The translations under genes and the position numbers were made by a program. The notes beneath the pieces are model-generated. The model saw only the letters and a list, made by a program, of their open reading frames with translations. It was not told the origin of the DNA and ran no database searches. From Thalassobaculum_A sp040219215 (GTDB lineage: Bacteria > Pseudomonadota > Alphaproteobacteria > Thalassobaculales > Thalassobaculaceae): a stretch of DNA of 64,000 bases. Positions 1-7,568 of this stretch are shown one piece after another. The stretch spans positions 1 to 64,000 of the forward strand of contig NZ_JAVJSX010000031.1 of assembly GCF_040219215.1 (NCBI RefSeq). Reading direction: 5' to 3'. How positions within the stretch are numbered: the first letter of the stretch is position 1; each line of letters begins with the position of its first letter.

Positions 1-141
1 TCAAAGCCTCGGCCTGACTGTCGCGCCACGACAATCAACCCCCTTGCGCCCCGCCAAACCCGCGACGATCATCACGTCGCTGCGACCGGCAAATCACCAT
101 CCTGATTGTCGCGCACCTCTCACCCAGATTGTCGCGCTACA
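1..141. mobile_element. End of an IS21-like insertion sequence (remainder outside window)
   Basis: The 11-base motif GATTGTCGCGC occurs at 104-114 and 127-137, exactly 23 bases apart. A one-mismatch copy (GACTGTCGCGC) lies at 16-26 and an inverted core CGACAATC at 29-36. Iterated copies of the terminal sequence and an outer end reading CTACA (TGTAG on the other strand) resemble IS21-family ends. The element appears to stop near 141, where a response-regulator reading frame is cut off. No transposase lies in the window, so the family name is inference. Confidence 0.45.
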
Positions 142-232
142 CCAGAGCATCCGAGATCACCTCGGACAGCATCAAGTTGTCCTCAACGACCAGTACGCGC
201 AAGCCACTGAGATAGCTTGATTCTCTTGCCAC
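142..232 (-). pseudogene. 5' fragment of a response regulator, truncated by the IS end
   Basis: Reading leftwards from a GTG at 232, which has GGAG six bases upstream, gives MARESSYLSGLRVLVVEDN followed by LMLSEVISDAL. This is the classic start of a CheY-type receiver: beta-1, the acidic ED pair and helix 1. The frame then enters the IS-like terminal repeats and stops after one or two more codons. About 30 codons survive, without the phosphoacceptor Asp, so it cannot be functional. From 233 to 463 no gene or clear promoter is seen. Confidence 0.6.
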
Positions 233-463
233 GGGAAACTCCAGTTCTAAGGTCTTCTGAAGCAGGGCAACTTTAAATAGTGAAATACTTTCTTGGGCAT
301 CTACCAATGCGACCTATGTGCGCACACTTGAACTCACGACTGCAAACTGTTGAGCGCAAAAACCGGAGTCGCAGAACCGAGGAGGCCCCAAAGCGTTGAA
401 ACCGTAAGCCCCTGCCATCGGTACCTAACCCTCTTGGCTGATCTCACTGTCGGAGATTCAACG

Positions 464-1207
464 ATGGAAGAACAGTCGATCGTCTCACAACTGCCGGCAT
501 TGCTTCGCTACGCGCGCAGTCTGACCCGATCAAGGTATGAAGGTGAAGCGCTGGTCGAAACGGTGCTGACGTCATTGTTGGCCGGACAGACGGCGTTGGA
601 GCCGTCGCTGTCCGTCCGCTCCGGGCTGCTGTCCCTGGTTCACCGGCACTGGATCCCGATGGACGTCGCGCCATCGAGCCCTGGCGATCTCGACAACCCC
701 CTGTTCGCGGAACTGTCCCGCGCCGAGGCCGAGGACCGCGCCGTCCTTCTGCTCATTCGGTTCGAGGGCTTGTCGGTCGCCGAGGCCGCGCGGATACTCG
801 GCAAGAGTCAGGCCGAGGTTGCACGGCGGCTGGTAGACGCTGAGCGCCGGCTGTTTCGGCAGGCGTATCCCCGGGTCCTCATTGTCGCCGATCAGCCGGA
901 AGACGGCCTGGATCTGGACGAATTGCTGGCCAACCTCAGCTGCGAAGTCGTGGGGCCGGTCGACATTTCCGACGCAGCCGCAGCGGCGGCATTGGAACAA
1001 CCGGACCTCATCCTCACCTTTGTCTCCCGGCAGAACATCGAAGCGAGCGTCGCCGCCACCGACGGGATCGACAGTCATCGCGGGATCCCGGTGGTCGTGC
1101 TGACAACCACCAACGGCGAAACCGCTGGCCGGCACACGGCTGCCTCCGACCCACTGGAGCGCACGGTGATCATGACCCTGATCAACCGGGCACTGGGCCG
1201 AACGTGA
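464..1207 (+). CDS. PhyR-like anti-anti-sigma regulator with a degenerate receiver
   Basis: A 247-residue protein with PhyR architecture. Residues 8-135 form a sigma-factor-like domain (regions 2 and 4 of ECF type) and 137-245 a receiver-like domain. In canonical PhyR, phosphorylation of the receiver frees the sigma-like domain to sequester NepR, releasing EcfG. Here the usual acidic pair is reduced to VADQ, the phosphoacceptor position reads LILTFVS (Phe186 instead of Asp), and the conserved Lys is replaced in SDPLE. Signalling by phosphorylation therefore looks impossible. The ATG at 464 has GGAG eight bases upstream and fits the family start; an in-frame GTG at 350 would add 38 residues without homology. 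It converges on the nepR-like gene. It could be a constitutive NepR sponge or a decaying paralogue. Confidence 0.75.
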   Translation: MEEQSIVSQLPALLRYARSLTRSRYEGEALVETVLTSLLAGQTALEPSLSVRSGLLSLVHRHWIPMDVAPSSPGDLDNPLFAELSRAEAEDRAVLLLIRFEGLSVAEAARILGKSQAEVARRLVDAERRLFRQAYPRVLIVADQPEDGLDLDELLANLSCEVVGPVDISDAAAAAALEQPDLILTFVSRQNIEASVAATDGIDSHRGIPVVVLTTTNGETAGRHTAASDPLERTVIMTLINRALGRT

Positions 1208-1231
1208 CGCGGCACGCCTGCCTGACGGCCG

Positions 1232-1513
1232 TCAGGATTCCTTTGAACGGCCGTTGCGCGGCGCATCCAGCGTGTCGTCGCCGGCGGCAGGCTCACCGTC
1301 CAGCCGCTCATAGGCGTCACCGATGCGGCGGGCCAGCTCCTTCAGATGATCAGGAACTTCATCCTCGGCCGCGTACAATTCGTGAAGGTCGCGTAGTTTC
1401 GAGAGCAAGTCGTCGGACTCAAGCGGTTGCCTTGTCCATTCCGGTAATCGTTTCTCCCGTCGCTGGTCGGCCGGTTTGCCAACCGGAGGCTTACGCGGCG
1501 TTCTATCGACCAT
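1232..1513 (-). CDS. nepR: NepR-like anti-sigma factor
   Basis: A small, charged 93-residue protein. The central segment from about 37 to 72 (SKLRDLHELYAAEDEVPDHL then KELARRIGDAYERL) matches the NepR pattern: an amphipathic helix ending in LY, a short linker with VPD, and a second helix. NepR binds and inhibits EcfG until PhyR takes it away. The start at 1513 has GAGGTG just upstream. A perfect EcfG-type promoter lies 56-81 bases upstream, as expected for an autoregulated nepR. Unlike common arrangements it is not in an operon with ecfG, but converges on the PhyR-like gene 24 bases away. The call rests on the short motif plus context. Confidence 0.65.
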   Translation of the reverse strand: MVDRTPRKPPVGKPADQRREKRLPEWTRQPLESDDLLSKLRDLHELYAAEDEVPDHLKELARRIGDAYERLDGEPAAGDDTLDAPRNGRSKES

Positions 1514-1568
1514 AACATTCACCTCGTCCCGGCGGCGATCTGAACGGCGCACCCTACAATAGCTGCCC

Positions 1569-1594
1569 AACGTCGTGAGAGCGTATTTAGTTCC
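1569..1594 (-). promoter_or_regulatory. EcfG-type promoter for the nepR-like gene
   Basis: On the minus strand the sequence is GGAAC (1594-1590), a 17-base spacer, then CGTT (1572-1569). This is an exact match to the alphaproteobacterial general-stress consensus GGAAC-N16/17-CGTT. The inferred transcript would begin near 1560, giving a leader of about 45 bases before the start at 1513. Confidence 0.7.
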
Positions 1595-1653
1595 AACGCC
1601 GATGTCACTCGTTCGAACAGGACCCAGACCCAGCGCCGAGATGGCCGCTGGAC

Positions 1654-2040
1654 CTATTCGCCCGTCTGTCGGAAGCGCGCAATCATCCCGGAGAGCAACT
1701 CGGCGGCATCGACTGGTTTGGACAAGCACCGCTCCGCCTGGAATTTCCTCGGAATGATCGAACGATCGTCGTAGCCCGTCAGAAAGATGAACGGAATACC
1801 CCGTTCCCTCAGAACCTCTGCGATCGGGAAGCACCGGGCTCCCCGCAGGTTGATGTCCAGCAACGCGCCGTGCAGTTGCGCTTGTCGTGCCAATCGCAGG
1901 CCGACGTCGATATTGGGGGCCATGCCGGCGATCTCGCAGCCCCAGGCGTTCAACGAGTCGGCCGTGGCCTCGGCCAGCAGCAGGTCATCCTCGACGATCA
2001 GCACCTTCATCCCGACAAGACGGTCCGCACTGGATGCCAC
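1654..2040 (-). CDS. Single-domain response regulator
   Basis: A 128-residue stand-alone receiver. The acidic pair (VLIVEDD), phosphoacceptor Asp (GALLDINLRG), Thr (FIFLTGYDD) and Lys (LSKPV) are all present, so unlike several neighbours it should be phosphorylatable. It has no output domain. The chosen start is GTG at 2040, with GGGAGG seven bases upstream; an internal ATG at 2010 has no ribosome site. It lies 16 bases after the large HWE kinase gene and is surely co-transcribed. It may be the kinase's direct phosphate acceptor in the stress cascade. FLTGYDD resembles the receivers paired with HWE or HisKA2 kinases. Confidence 0.85.
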   Translation of the reverse strand: MASSADRLVGMKVLIVEDDLLLAEATADSLNAWGCEIAGMAPNIDVGLRLARQAQLHGALLDINLRGARCFPIAEVLRERGIPFIFLTGYDDRSIIPRKFQAERCLSKPVDAAELLSGMIARFRQTGE

Positions 2041-2056
2041 CGAATGCCTCCCGTTT

Positions 2057-5000
2057 TCAGCGATCGCCGACGTCCTGGATGTTCCCGTCGAGCGGAAACT
2101 CCAGATGGCAACGAACTCCCGCTGGGCGCGGGTCCAACTCCGCTTTCCCGTCGAGCTCGTACTCCACGCTTCTGCCGATGAAGCCGGCGCCGAAGCCTCC
2201 GGACAGCGGGCGGTTGACCGGCGGGCCGTCTTCCTCGATCCAGCTCAGGCGAAGGCGCCCGGCGTCACGGTCGCATTGCCAGGTGATTCGAATGCGCCCT
2301 GCGCGATCGGACAGGGCGCCGTACTTCACCGCGTTCGTCGCCAGTTCGTATATCACCATCCCCATGGTGGACGCGGTGTTTGGGGTCAGCGAGATATCCG
2401 GTCCGTCGATAGTGACGCGCCCTTCGTGCGCCCCGACCATCGAGAGCAGAATGGTCCGCACCAGGGTCTGCAGATCGGCGCCGACCCATTGCTCGGCCGA
2501 CAGCAGTTCGTGCACGCCGGCTATCGCTTTCAGCCGGCCTTGGAACGCCGGGGTGAAATCCTCGAGGGATCTCGTGGTCTTGAGCATCCGGTGTGCCAGT
2601 GCCCCGATGTTGCTGACCACGTTCTTCACCCGGTGCTGCAGCTCATGCAGGAGAAATTCCTTATGCGATTCCGAGGACTTGCGAGCTGAAATGTCGACGA
2701 TGGCGGCAATCGCGCCGCGGGTGGCGCCGTGTTGATCGAACAGCGGCGTCGCGGAAATCAGGACGTGGACGATGCTGCCGTCCGCACGCTCTAGTCGAGC
2801 TTCGAGGGCCGGTGTCACAACGCCCGATTGCACCGCGGTCTGCAGCGGCATCTGGTCCGATGCCAATTCGCGATCGTCTTGGTACAGCTTCCAGCCGGAG
2901 GCCACCGGCCGCAGGGCGATGCCCTCGTCGCCTTGGCCGAGGAGCCGCGCACCAGCCCGGTTCACCAGTACCTGGCCCTGATTCTCGGTGAACAGAACGC
3001 CGACCGGCAGAAGGGTAACCAGAGTCTCCAGGCTGTCGAGACGGTTGCGCAGGTCGACCGTCAACCGGTCGATCTGCGCTTCGGCATGGGTGATCCGGGT
3101 AATGTCGGTGAAGGTGATGACGACCCCGCCGATGACATTGTCGATCGTTCGGTAGGGCAGCACCCGCATGACATAGCGCGCCTCGCGGTCGATGCTCTCC
3201 ACATGCCGTTCAATGGTCGACAAGGTCCGGAGAACCTTGCCGGCATCCTCCTGCACGGTGTCGGCGGAGAACCGGGCGCGGACGTGATCGATGCGCCGTC
3301 CGGCATCGCTTTCGACGAGATGGAACAGGTCTCTGGCCGCGGGCGTGAAACTCTGGATGGCCAGATCCCGGTTCAGGAACACGGTTGCGATCTGCGTGCT
3401 CTCCAGGAGGTTGGATATGTCGTTGTTGGCTTTGCTCAACTCGTCGACCCGAAGGCTCAACTCCGAGTTCACGGTCTGCAGTTCCTCGTTGGTCGACTGC
3501 AGCTCCTCCTTGGAGGTTTCCAGTTCCTCGTTGGCGGATTGAAGCTCCTCGTTGATCGAGGCCAACTCCTCGTTGCTGGACTTCAGCTCTTCATTCGAGG
3601 ATTCCAGCTCCTCCGTGACGGACTGAAGCCGGTCCTTGGTTGCGCGCAGTTCGGCTTCCAGCTGCCACATGCCGTCGTGCTCGCGGTCCTCGACCGGATG
3701 CTCCGGCGCCGGGGCGCCATCGGGGCTGACTGCGCCGGCATCGCGGAAGACGATCATGTAGGCCGGATCGCTGGCGCCGCCGCTGCGAAGTGGCTGGACG
3801 AACAGATCGATCACATTCCGTCCGCCGCCGGTGCCAACGACGATGCCGCTATGAGCTGTGGGCTGGCCCGAGTTGATTGCCTTGTAAAGGGTCGCCCGGA
3901 GATCGAACCCCAGGCCACGCCGGGCCATGCTGAAGATGTTGATCTGCGGGGTGCCCGCCGGTAGTTCCAGGTACTTGCCGGTCCGGCCCGATGTGTGAAG
4001 CACTTCGCCCTCGGCGTTCACGATGACATAGGCCGGCACGAATTGTTCCAGCATCTGCCGCTCGGCCGACGATTGCAGTGATTCCGGCTGGTTCGCCGTA
4101 CGCGCGCTCGCCGCCGGCGTTGGGCGCTTGCTGTCGAGGGTCGCCAGGGGAAACTCCGGAAGCCGGCGCTCGGACGGCTCGCGGCGCTGGAAGATGCGGT
4201 ACGCCTTGTCGATCGTCGCAAAGAGCCGACTGTGCCGCGTAACATTCTCCGACGAACCCAGGAACAGAAACCCCTTCTCGTTCAGCGCGTAGTGAAACAA
4301 CGGGATCAGCCGGTTCTGCAGGTCGGCGCTGAGGTAGATCAGCAGATTGCGGCAGACGATCAGATCGAGTTTCGAAAAAGGCGCGTCCCGCAGCAGGTTG
4401 TGCGACGAGAACAGGCAGATCTCGCGCAGGTCGCCGGCGATCCGGTAGGTTCCATCCTCCCGTACGAGATGCCGGCCGAGCAGATCCTTCGGAATGTCCC
4501 GTGCCATCGCCGCGGGGTAGCGGGCCGCGCGCGCGGTCTGCAACGCGCGTTCGTCAATGTCGCTGGCGAAGATCTGGGGTTTCGGTGGATCGGACAGCGT
4601 CAGCGCGTGTTCGCGCAGCAACATGGCAATAGAATACGCTTCCTCGCCGGTGGCGCATCCCGGAGACCACACCCGCACCGTGTCATTGGGGCCCTTGCCG
4701 TCAAACAGCCGGGGAATGACGTGCCGGCCGAGCGCGGAGAAGGCCTCCGCGTCCCGAAAGAAACCGGTCACGCCGATCAGGAGATCCTGCAGCAGAATGT
4801 CCACTTCAAGTGGCTCCTTGCGCAGGCGGCGTATGAACGACCCCATGTCGGTGATCTGCAGAACCTGCATCCGCCGCTGCACCCGCCGAGCGATCGTCTT
4901 GTCCTTATAGCCACTGAAATCGTGGCCCGTCCGGTTGCGCAGCAACGCGTAGATGTCCGACAACTGGCCCGGTGCGGCCGGCTCGTTCTCTATGCGCTTG

Positions 5001-5665
5001 CCGGAGCGCAGCGCCGCGTCGAGATGCTGGAAGTGGTCGCACAGCATCTTCGGAATTGCCTCGGCCGAGAGCGCATGGTCGACCATTCCGGAGCGGACCG
5101 CGCTGCGCATCATCCCGTCGTACTCAGCGTCGCTTTGAACAATTGTCAGTCCGCCATGCTCCTTCACGGCGCGCAGCCCGATGGTCCCGTCATTGCCGGT
5201 GCCTGACAGGATCACGCAGGCGCCACGCTCGCCTTTGTCACGCGCCAGCGAGAGCAGGAAGCTGTCGATCGGCGCGCGCAGACCGTGAGGCTCCGTAGGA
5301 GCACTCAGGCGAAGGCGATCGCCATCGACGGTGAGCGTCTTGTCGGCCGGAATGACGTAGACGCGGTTGGCCTCGACCAGCATGCCGTTCTCGGCCGGTA
5401 CGACGGGCAAGCGGCTTGAGCGTTCCAGCACTTGGGGCAGCATGCTCTCGCGCTGCGGGTCCAGGTGCTGAACCACCACGAACGCAATCCCGCAGCCCGT
5501 ATCGATGGCCGGAAGCAGTTTCTGCAGCGCGGCAATTCCCCCAGCGGAGGCGCCGATGCCGACCACACCAACTGTTCCGGAGCGTGGCGGTGAGCCGGAA
5601 CCCGATCCGCCGTCTTCCGCCTCAGGGTTCTGCCCCTTGGCTGTCGCTGGCTTGCTTCTCGCCAT
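2057..5665 (-). CDS. CheB-CheR-PAS-HWE histidine kinase fusion
   Basis: A 1202-residue multidomain signalling protein. It has a CheB-type methylesterase (about 30-215) with Ser40 in GIGASAGG, His in VVQHLDPQ and Asp in GTGNDGTIG. A CheR-type methyltransferase follows (about 235-490; SPGCATGEEAYSIA, VCRNLLIYL), then a PAS-like segment near 530. A long heptad coiled coil runs from about 658 to 750 (repeated EELxSxNEEL), followed by two PAS domains (about 755-870 and 885-1000). The C-terminal kinase has LLHELQHRVKN as phospho-acceptor box and LSAEQWVGADL plus ELATNAVKYGAL as HWE/HisKA2 signatures. No membrane segment is seen, so it is cytoplasmic. It probably senses a small ligand and phosphorylates the downstream receiver or PhyR-type proteins. 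Transcription may start from the EcfG-like promoter at 5953-5977. Confidence 0.9.
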   Translation of the reverse strand: MARSKPATAKGQNPEAEDGGSGSGSPPRSGTVGVVGIGASAGGIAALQKLLPAIDTGCGIAFVVVQHLDPQRESMLPQVLERSSRLPVVPAENGMLVEANRVYVIPADKTLTVDGDRLRLSAPTEPHGLRAPIDSFLLSLARDKGERGACVILSGTGNDGTIGLRAVKEHGGLTIVQSDAEYDGMMRSAVRSGMVDHALSAEAIPKMLCDHFQHLDAALRSGKRIENEPAAPGQLSDIYALLRNRTGHDFSGYKDKTIARRVQRRMQVLQITDMGSFIRRLRKEPLEVDILLQDLLIGVTGFFRDAEAFSALGRHVIPRLFDGKGPNDTVRVWSPGCATGEEAYSIAMLLREHALTLSDPPKPQIFASDIDERALQTARAARYPAAMARDIPKDLLGRHLVREDGTYRIAGDLREICLFSSHNLLRDAPFSKLDLIVCRNLLIYLSADLQNRLIPLFHYALNEKGFLFLGSSENVTRHSRLFATIDKAYRIFQRREPSERRLPEFPLATLDSKRPTPAASARTANQPESLQSSAERQMLEQFVPAYVIVNAEGEVLHTSGRTGKYLELPAGTPQINIFSMARRGLGFDLRATLYKAINSGQPTAHSGIVVGTGGGRNVIDLFVQPLRSGGASDPAYMIVFRDAGAVSPDGAPAPEHPVEDREHDGMWQLEAELRATKDRLQSVTEELESSNEELKSSNEELASINEELQSANEELETSKEELQSTNEELQTVNSELSLRVDELSKANNDISNLLESTQIATVFLNRDLAIQSFTPAARDLFHLVESDAGRRIDHVRARFSADTVQEDAGKVLRTLSTIERHVESIDREARYVMRVLPYRTIDNVIGGVVITFTDITRITHAEAQIDRLTVDLRNRLDSLETLVTLLPVGVLFTENQGQVLVNRAGARLLGQGDEGIALRPVASGWKLYQDDRELASDQMPLQTAVQSGVVTPALEARLERADGSIVHVLISATPLFDQHGATRGAIAAIVDISARKSSESHKEFLLHELQHRVKNVVSNIGALAHRMLKTTRSLEDFTPAFQGRLKAIAGVHELLSAEQWVGADLQTLVRTILLSMVGAHEGRVTIDGPDISLTPNTASTMGMVIYELATNAVKYGALSDRAGRIRITWQCDRDAGRLRLSWIEEDGPPVNRPLSGGFGAGFIGRSVEYELDGKAELDPRPAGVRCHLEFPLDGNIQDVGDR

Positions 5666-6119
5666 TCGGCCGTGAACCCCGCTCTCTTCTCGACCCCAGC
5701 GAGCCGCTCCGGGTGTGCGCTTGGCCGAACGGTCGTTGAGGCAACGCTCAAGTACAATGCAGGTGTGCCCACCGTTGCGGCGTGTTTTCAGTTACGCCAG
5801 CGGGTCCCGGAACCCGGCCTTGGCGGCCAGTGGATGCCACGCACGGCACCGATTGCGGAGAATGCCATTGCCGTCCGGTTCCGACAACGATCCGTAGCAT
5901 TTGGCCCGGGTGCGTCGTCCGGTGTGGAAACGGGACTTATCCGTACAGCGACAACGCGATAAACCGACCAGCGTTCCCGACGATCGGAGATTAACCTCGT
6001 AACTCACTATCACTAAAGATATCTTGGATATCCATGAAGCAGGTGCGAGGCTCAGGGGGAACTTCCCCGACGGGGAGTGTGTCAATCATCTTGGCGTCTG
6101 GCATTGAAGGGGGCCCTTC
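5666..6119. other. Divergent intergenic region between kinase and ecfG
   Basis: This stretch of 454 bases separates the leftward kinase gene from the rightward sigma-factor gene. Frames here lack family features and good ribosome sites. It holds one convincing EcfG-type promoter pointing to the kinase and a moderately AT-rich patch at about 5990-6040. A GGAAC at 6058-6062 pointing to ecfG has no acceptable -10 partner, so an autoregulatory promoter for ecfG is not supported. Confidence 0.6.
5953..5977 (-). promoter_or_regulatory. EcfG-type promoter facing the HWE kinase gene
   Basis: Minus strand: GGAAC (5977-5973), a 16-base spacer, CGTT (5956-5953), an exact fit to GGAAC-N16-CGTT. It would give a leader of about 280 bases before the kinase start at 5665, which is long but possible. 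It puts the kinase under the sigma factor it probably controls. Confidence 0.55.
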
Positions 6120-6680
6120 ATGGGAGAGAAATTAACACCCATCAATCGTGAGATACTCGAACTGCTACCGTCACTGCGGGCGTTTGCCCGGTCTCTGACA
6201 CGGAGTCCAGCGGACGCCGACGACCTGGTGCAGGAAACCTTGACCAGGGCACTGACCAACATCCGGCAGTTCACCCCCGGAACGAATCTTCGCGCATGGC
6301 TGTTCACGATACAGCGCAACCGCTTTTACGCCATCTGCTCCAAGCGTTCGCGCGAACCCGCCGTCATGGTGGATGATATTCAGTGGGCGCGCGAGGCTCC
6401 CAGTCAGCTCTGGTCCGTCATGCTCAGCGATGTCGACCGCGGATTCAATCGGCTCCCCAGCGAACAACGCGAGGCCCTGATGCTGGTCGGCGGGAACGGT
6501 CTCAGCTATGAGGAAGCGGCGGAGATCTGCGGTTGCGCTGTCGGCACCATCAAGAGCCGGGTCAGTCGAGCCCGATCCGCCTTGCTTCAGCTTCTCGAAA
6601 GCAGCGACCACATCGAGTTCCTGTCGGACGCAGAGGCCCCCGTCCTGCCGGAATACGGCCCTCCCGGTGGTCGCGGCTGA
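6120..6680 (+). CDS. ecfG: EcfG-family (ECF15) general stress sigma factor
   Basis: A 186-residue ECF sigma factor. Region 2 (about 10-80) contains LPSLRAFARSLTRSPADADD followed by LVQETL. RQFTPGTNLRAWLFTI is diagnostic of EcfG members, and region 4 (about 110-160) ends in EEAAEICGCAVGTIKSRVSR, the -35 recognition helix. The family directs RNA polymerase to GGAAC-N16/17-CGTT promoters and is held by NepR. The ATG at 6120 matches the family N-terminus. It is divergent from the HWE kinase operon and convergent with the surface-fibre operon. A second EcfG-type factor lies at 15166-15738. Confidence 0.9.
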   Translation: MGEKLTPINREILELLPSLRAFARSLTRSPADADDLVQETLTRALTNIRQFTPGTNLRAWLFTIQRNRFYAICSKRSREPAVMVDDIQWAREAPSQLWSVMLSDVDRGFNRLPSEQREALMLVGGNGLSYEEAAEICGCAVGTIKSRVSRARSALLQLLESSDHIEFLSDAEAPVLPEYGPPGGRG

Positions 6681-6722
6681 CTCCAGGAATACGCGCCTGC
6701 ATGCATCCGTCCCGGTCGCCCC

Positions 6723-7139
6723 TCATCCCTCCCAGGAGAGCAGGCGGAGGGGTTCCCGTTGGATTCCGGTGTGAATCAGTTGGATCCGGCATTTGATCGG
6801 CTGGTCGCCGATTACCGCAAAGGCGCGGATCGGAAGCAGTTCCGGCTCTTCGCGGGACAGGGTGCGGACGCTTGGGTGTAAGCGGATGGCGTCGTCCATG
6901 CCGGAGCGTCCGCCGGTCACGACCGGCAGCAGCCAGGCCGTGGCCTCCGAATTGGCGCATAAGATGCGATCCAAACTGGCCGACGCCAGCACAGTGGGAT
7001 CGGGGAGATGTTCCATGAGCTGCGCGATCAGGTTGCGCATCCAACGGCGCGTCGCAATCTCGCGCCGCCTCGCGGCTCCCATGGGCCGGCCGATACGCCG
7101 CTCTGGGAATATCGGGGAGAAGTCGCAGTCCAGGCTCAT
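6723..7139 (-). CDS. PAS-like stand-alone protein, last gene of the surface-fibre operon
   Basis: A 138-residue soluble protein of unknown role. After a basic N-terminus (RRREIATRRWM), residues from about 35 read LIAQLMEHLPDPTVLA, then LDRILCANSEATAWLLP. This is the opening of a PAS fold (LPDPVLVLD..GRILYAN), and the C-terminus (IKCRIQLIHTGIQREPLRLL) could form the closing strands. No kinase or DNA-binding domain is attached. The ATG at 7139 has GGAGG five bases upstream; a second ATG at 7151 is poorly placed. It follows the lipoprotein gene by 17 bases. PAS membership is inferred from the pattern only. Confidence 0.6.
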   Translation of the reverse strand: MSLDCDFSPIFPERRIGRPMGAARRREIATRRWMRNLIAQLMEHLPDPTVLASASLDRILCANSEATAWLLPVVTGGRSGMDDAIRLHPSVRTLSREEPELLPIRAFAVIGDQPIKCRIQLIHTGIQREPLRLLSWEG

Positions 7140-7156
7140 GTGATCCTCCATTTGCC

Positions 7157-7552
7157 TCAAGCGCCCGTCGCAAGCGCCGGAAGCGGCTCCTGGCTGGTGT
7201 TGCAGATCTGCAGACGAAGCGGTGACCGGGCCCCGGGCAGACAGGTCGGTCGAGACGCGCACTGGCCGGGGTCGATCGCGGGGTACGCGGGCAATTGTTT
7301 CCGGCAGTGCTCCAGAACCTTGGCATCGGCGGCCCCAAGGGCCTGGCCGATCGACGGATCCGGGGAGTTGCCGTTCTGAGCGGTAGGCTTCATGGCGAAG
7401 GGGCCAGGCTGACCAGTGCGGTCTCCTCCGCCTCCGCTTCCGCCGAACAGGCTGGCCAGACCCATTGCCGAAGCGGCGGGTCCGCAGCCAGCGAGACCGG
7501 CTGCCATCAGGGCAACGGCCAGGTTTCGAGCGAGAGGGGGGAGGGCGCGCAT
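7157..7552 (-). CDS. Putative lipoprotein
   Basis: A 131-residue protein starting MRALPPLARNLAVALMAAGL with LAGC as lipobox, so it is probably lipidated after residue 19 or so and sent to the periplasm or outer membrane. The mature part opens with a Gly-rich stretch (LFGGSGGGG), and the rest has four Cys residues (HCRKQ, QCASRPTC, ICNTS) that could pair. No known domain is recognised. The start at 7552 is 16 bases after the Sel1 gene stop, with GGAG upstream. It is co-transcribed with the CsgG-like channel genes, so a role in assembling or anchoring the exported fibre is plausible. Confidence 0.65.
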   Translation of the reverse strand: MRALPPLARNLAVALMAAGLAGCGPAASAMGLASLFGGSGGGGDRTGQPGPFAMKPTAQNGNSPDPSIGQALGAADAKVLEHCRKQLPAYPAIDPGQCASRPTCLPGARSPLRLQICNTSQEPLPALATGA

Positions 7553-7568
7553 GGAGGTTCTCCGCGCC

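Noticed and set aside
16..137. Repeated GATTGTCGCGC considered as a CRISPR-like array
   Set aside because: Only three or four copies, irregular outside the last pair, with one inverted; this fits a transposon end better.
1232..1834. A 200-residue version of the NepR-like protein starting at 1834
   Set aside because: Residues before 1513 run across the EcfG promoter and show no homology; the start at 1513 has its own ribosome site.
3420..3690. Direct repeats that at first resemble a short repeat array
   Set aside because: They are degenerate coding repeats for the EELxSxNEEL coiled coil, not CRISPR or a satellite.
2828..3964. A 378-codon open frame on the plus strand opposite the HWE kinase, with internal repeats
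   Set aside because: The repeats are the reverse complement of the kinase coiled-coil heptads; no independent gene features.
4232..5206. A 324-codon plus-strand frame opposite the CheB/CheR part of the kinase
   Set aside because: It is a shadow of the conserved domains on the other strand, without a ribosome site.
6058..6083. GGAAC at 6058-6062 as an autoregulatory EcfG promoter for ecfG
   Set aside because: No CGTT-like element occurs at a 16- or 17-base spacing.
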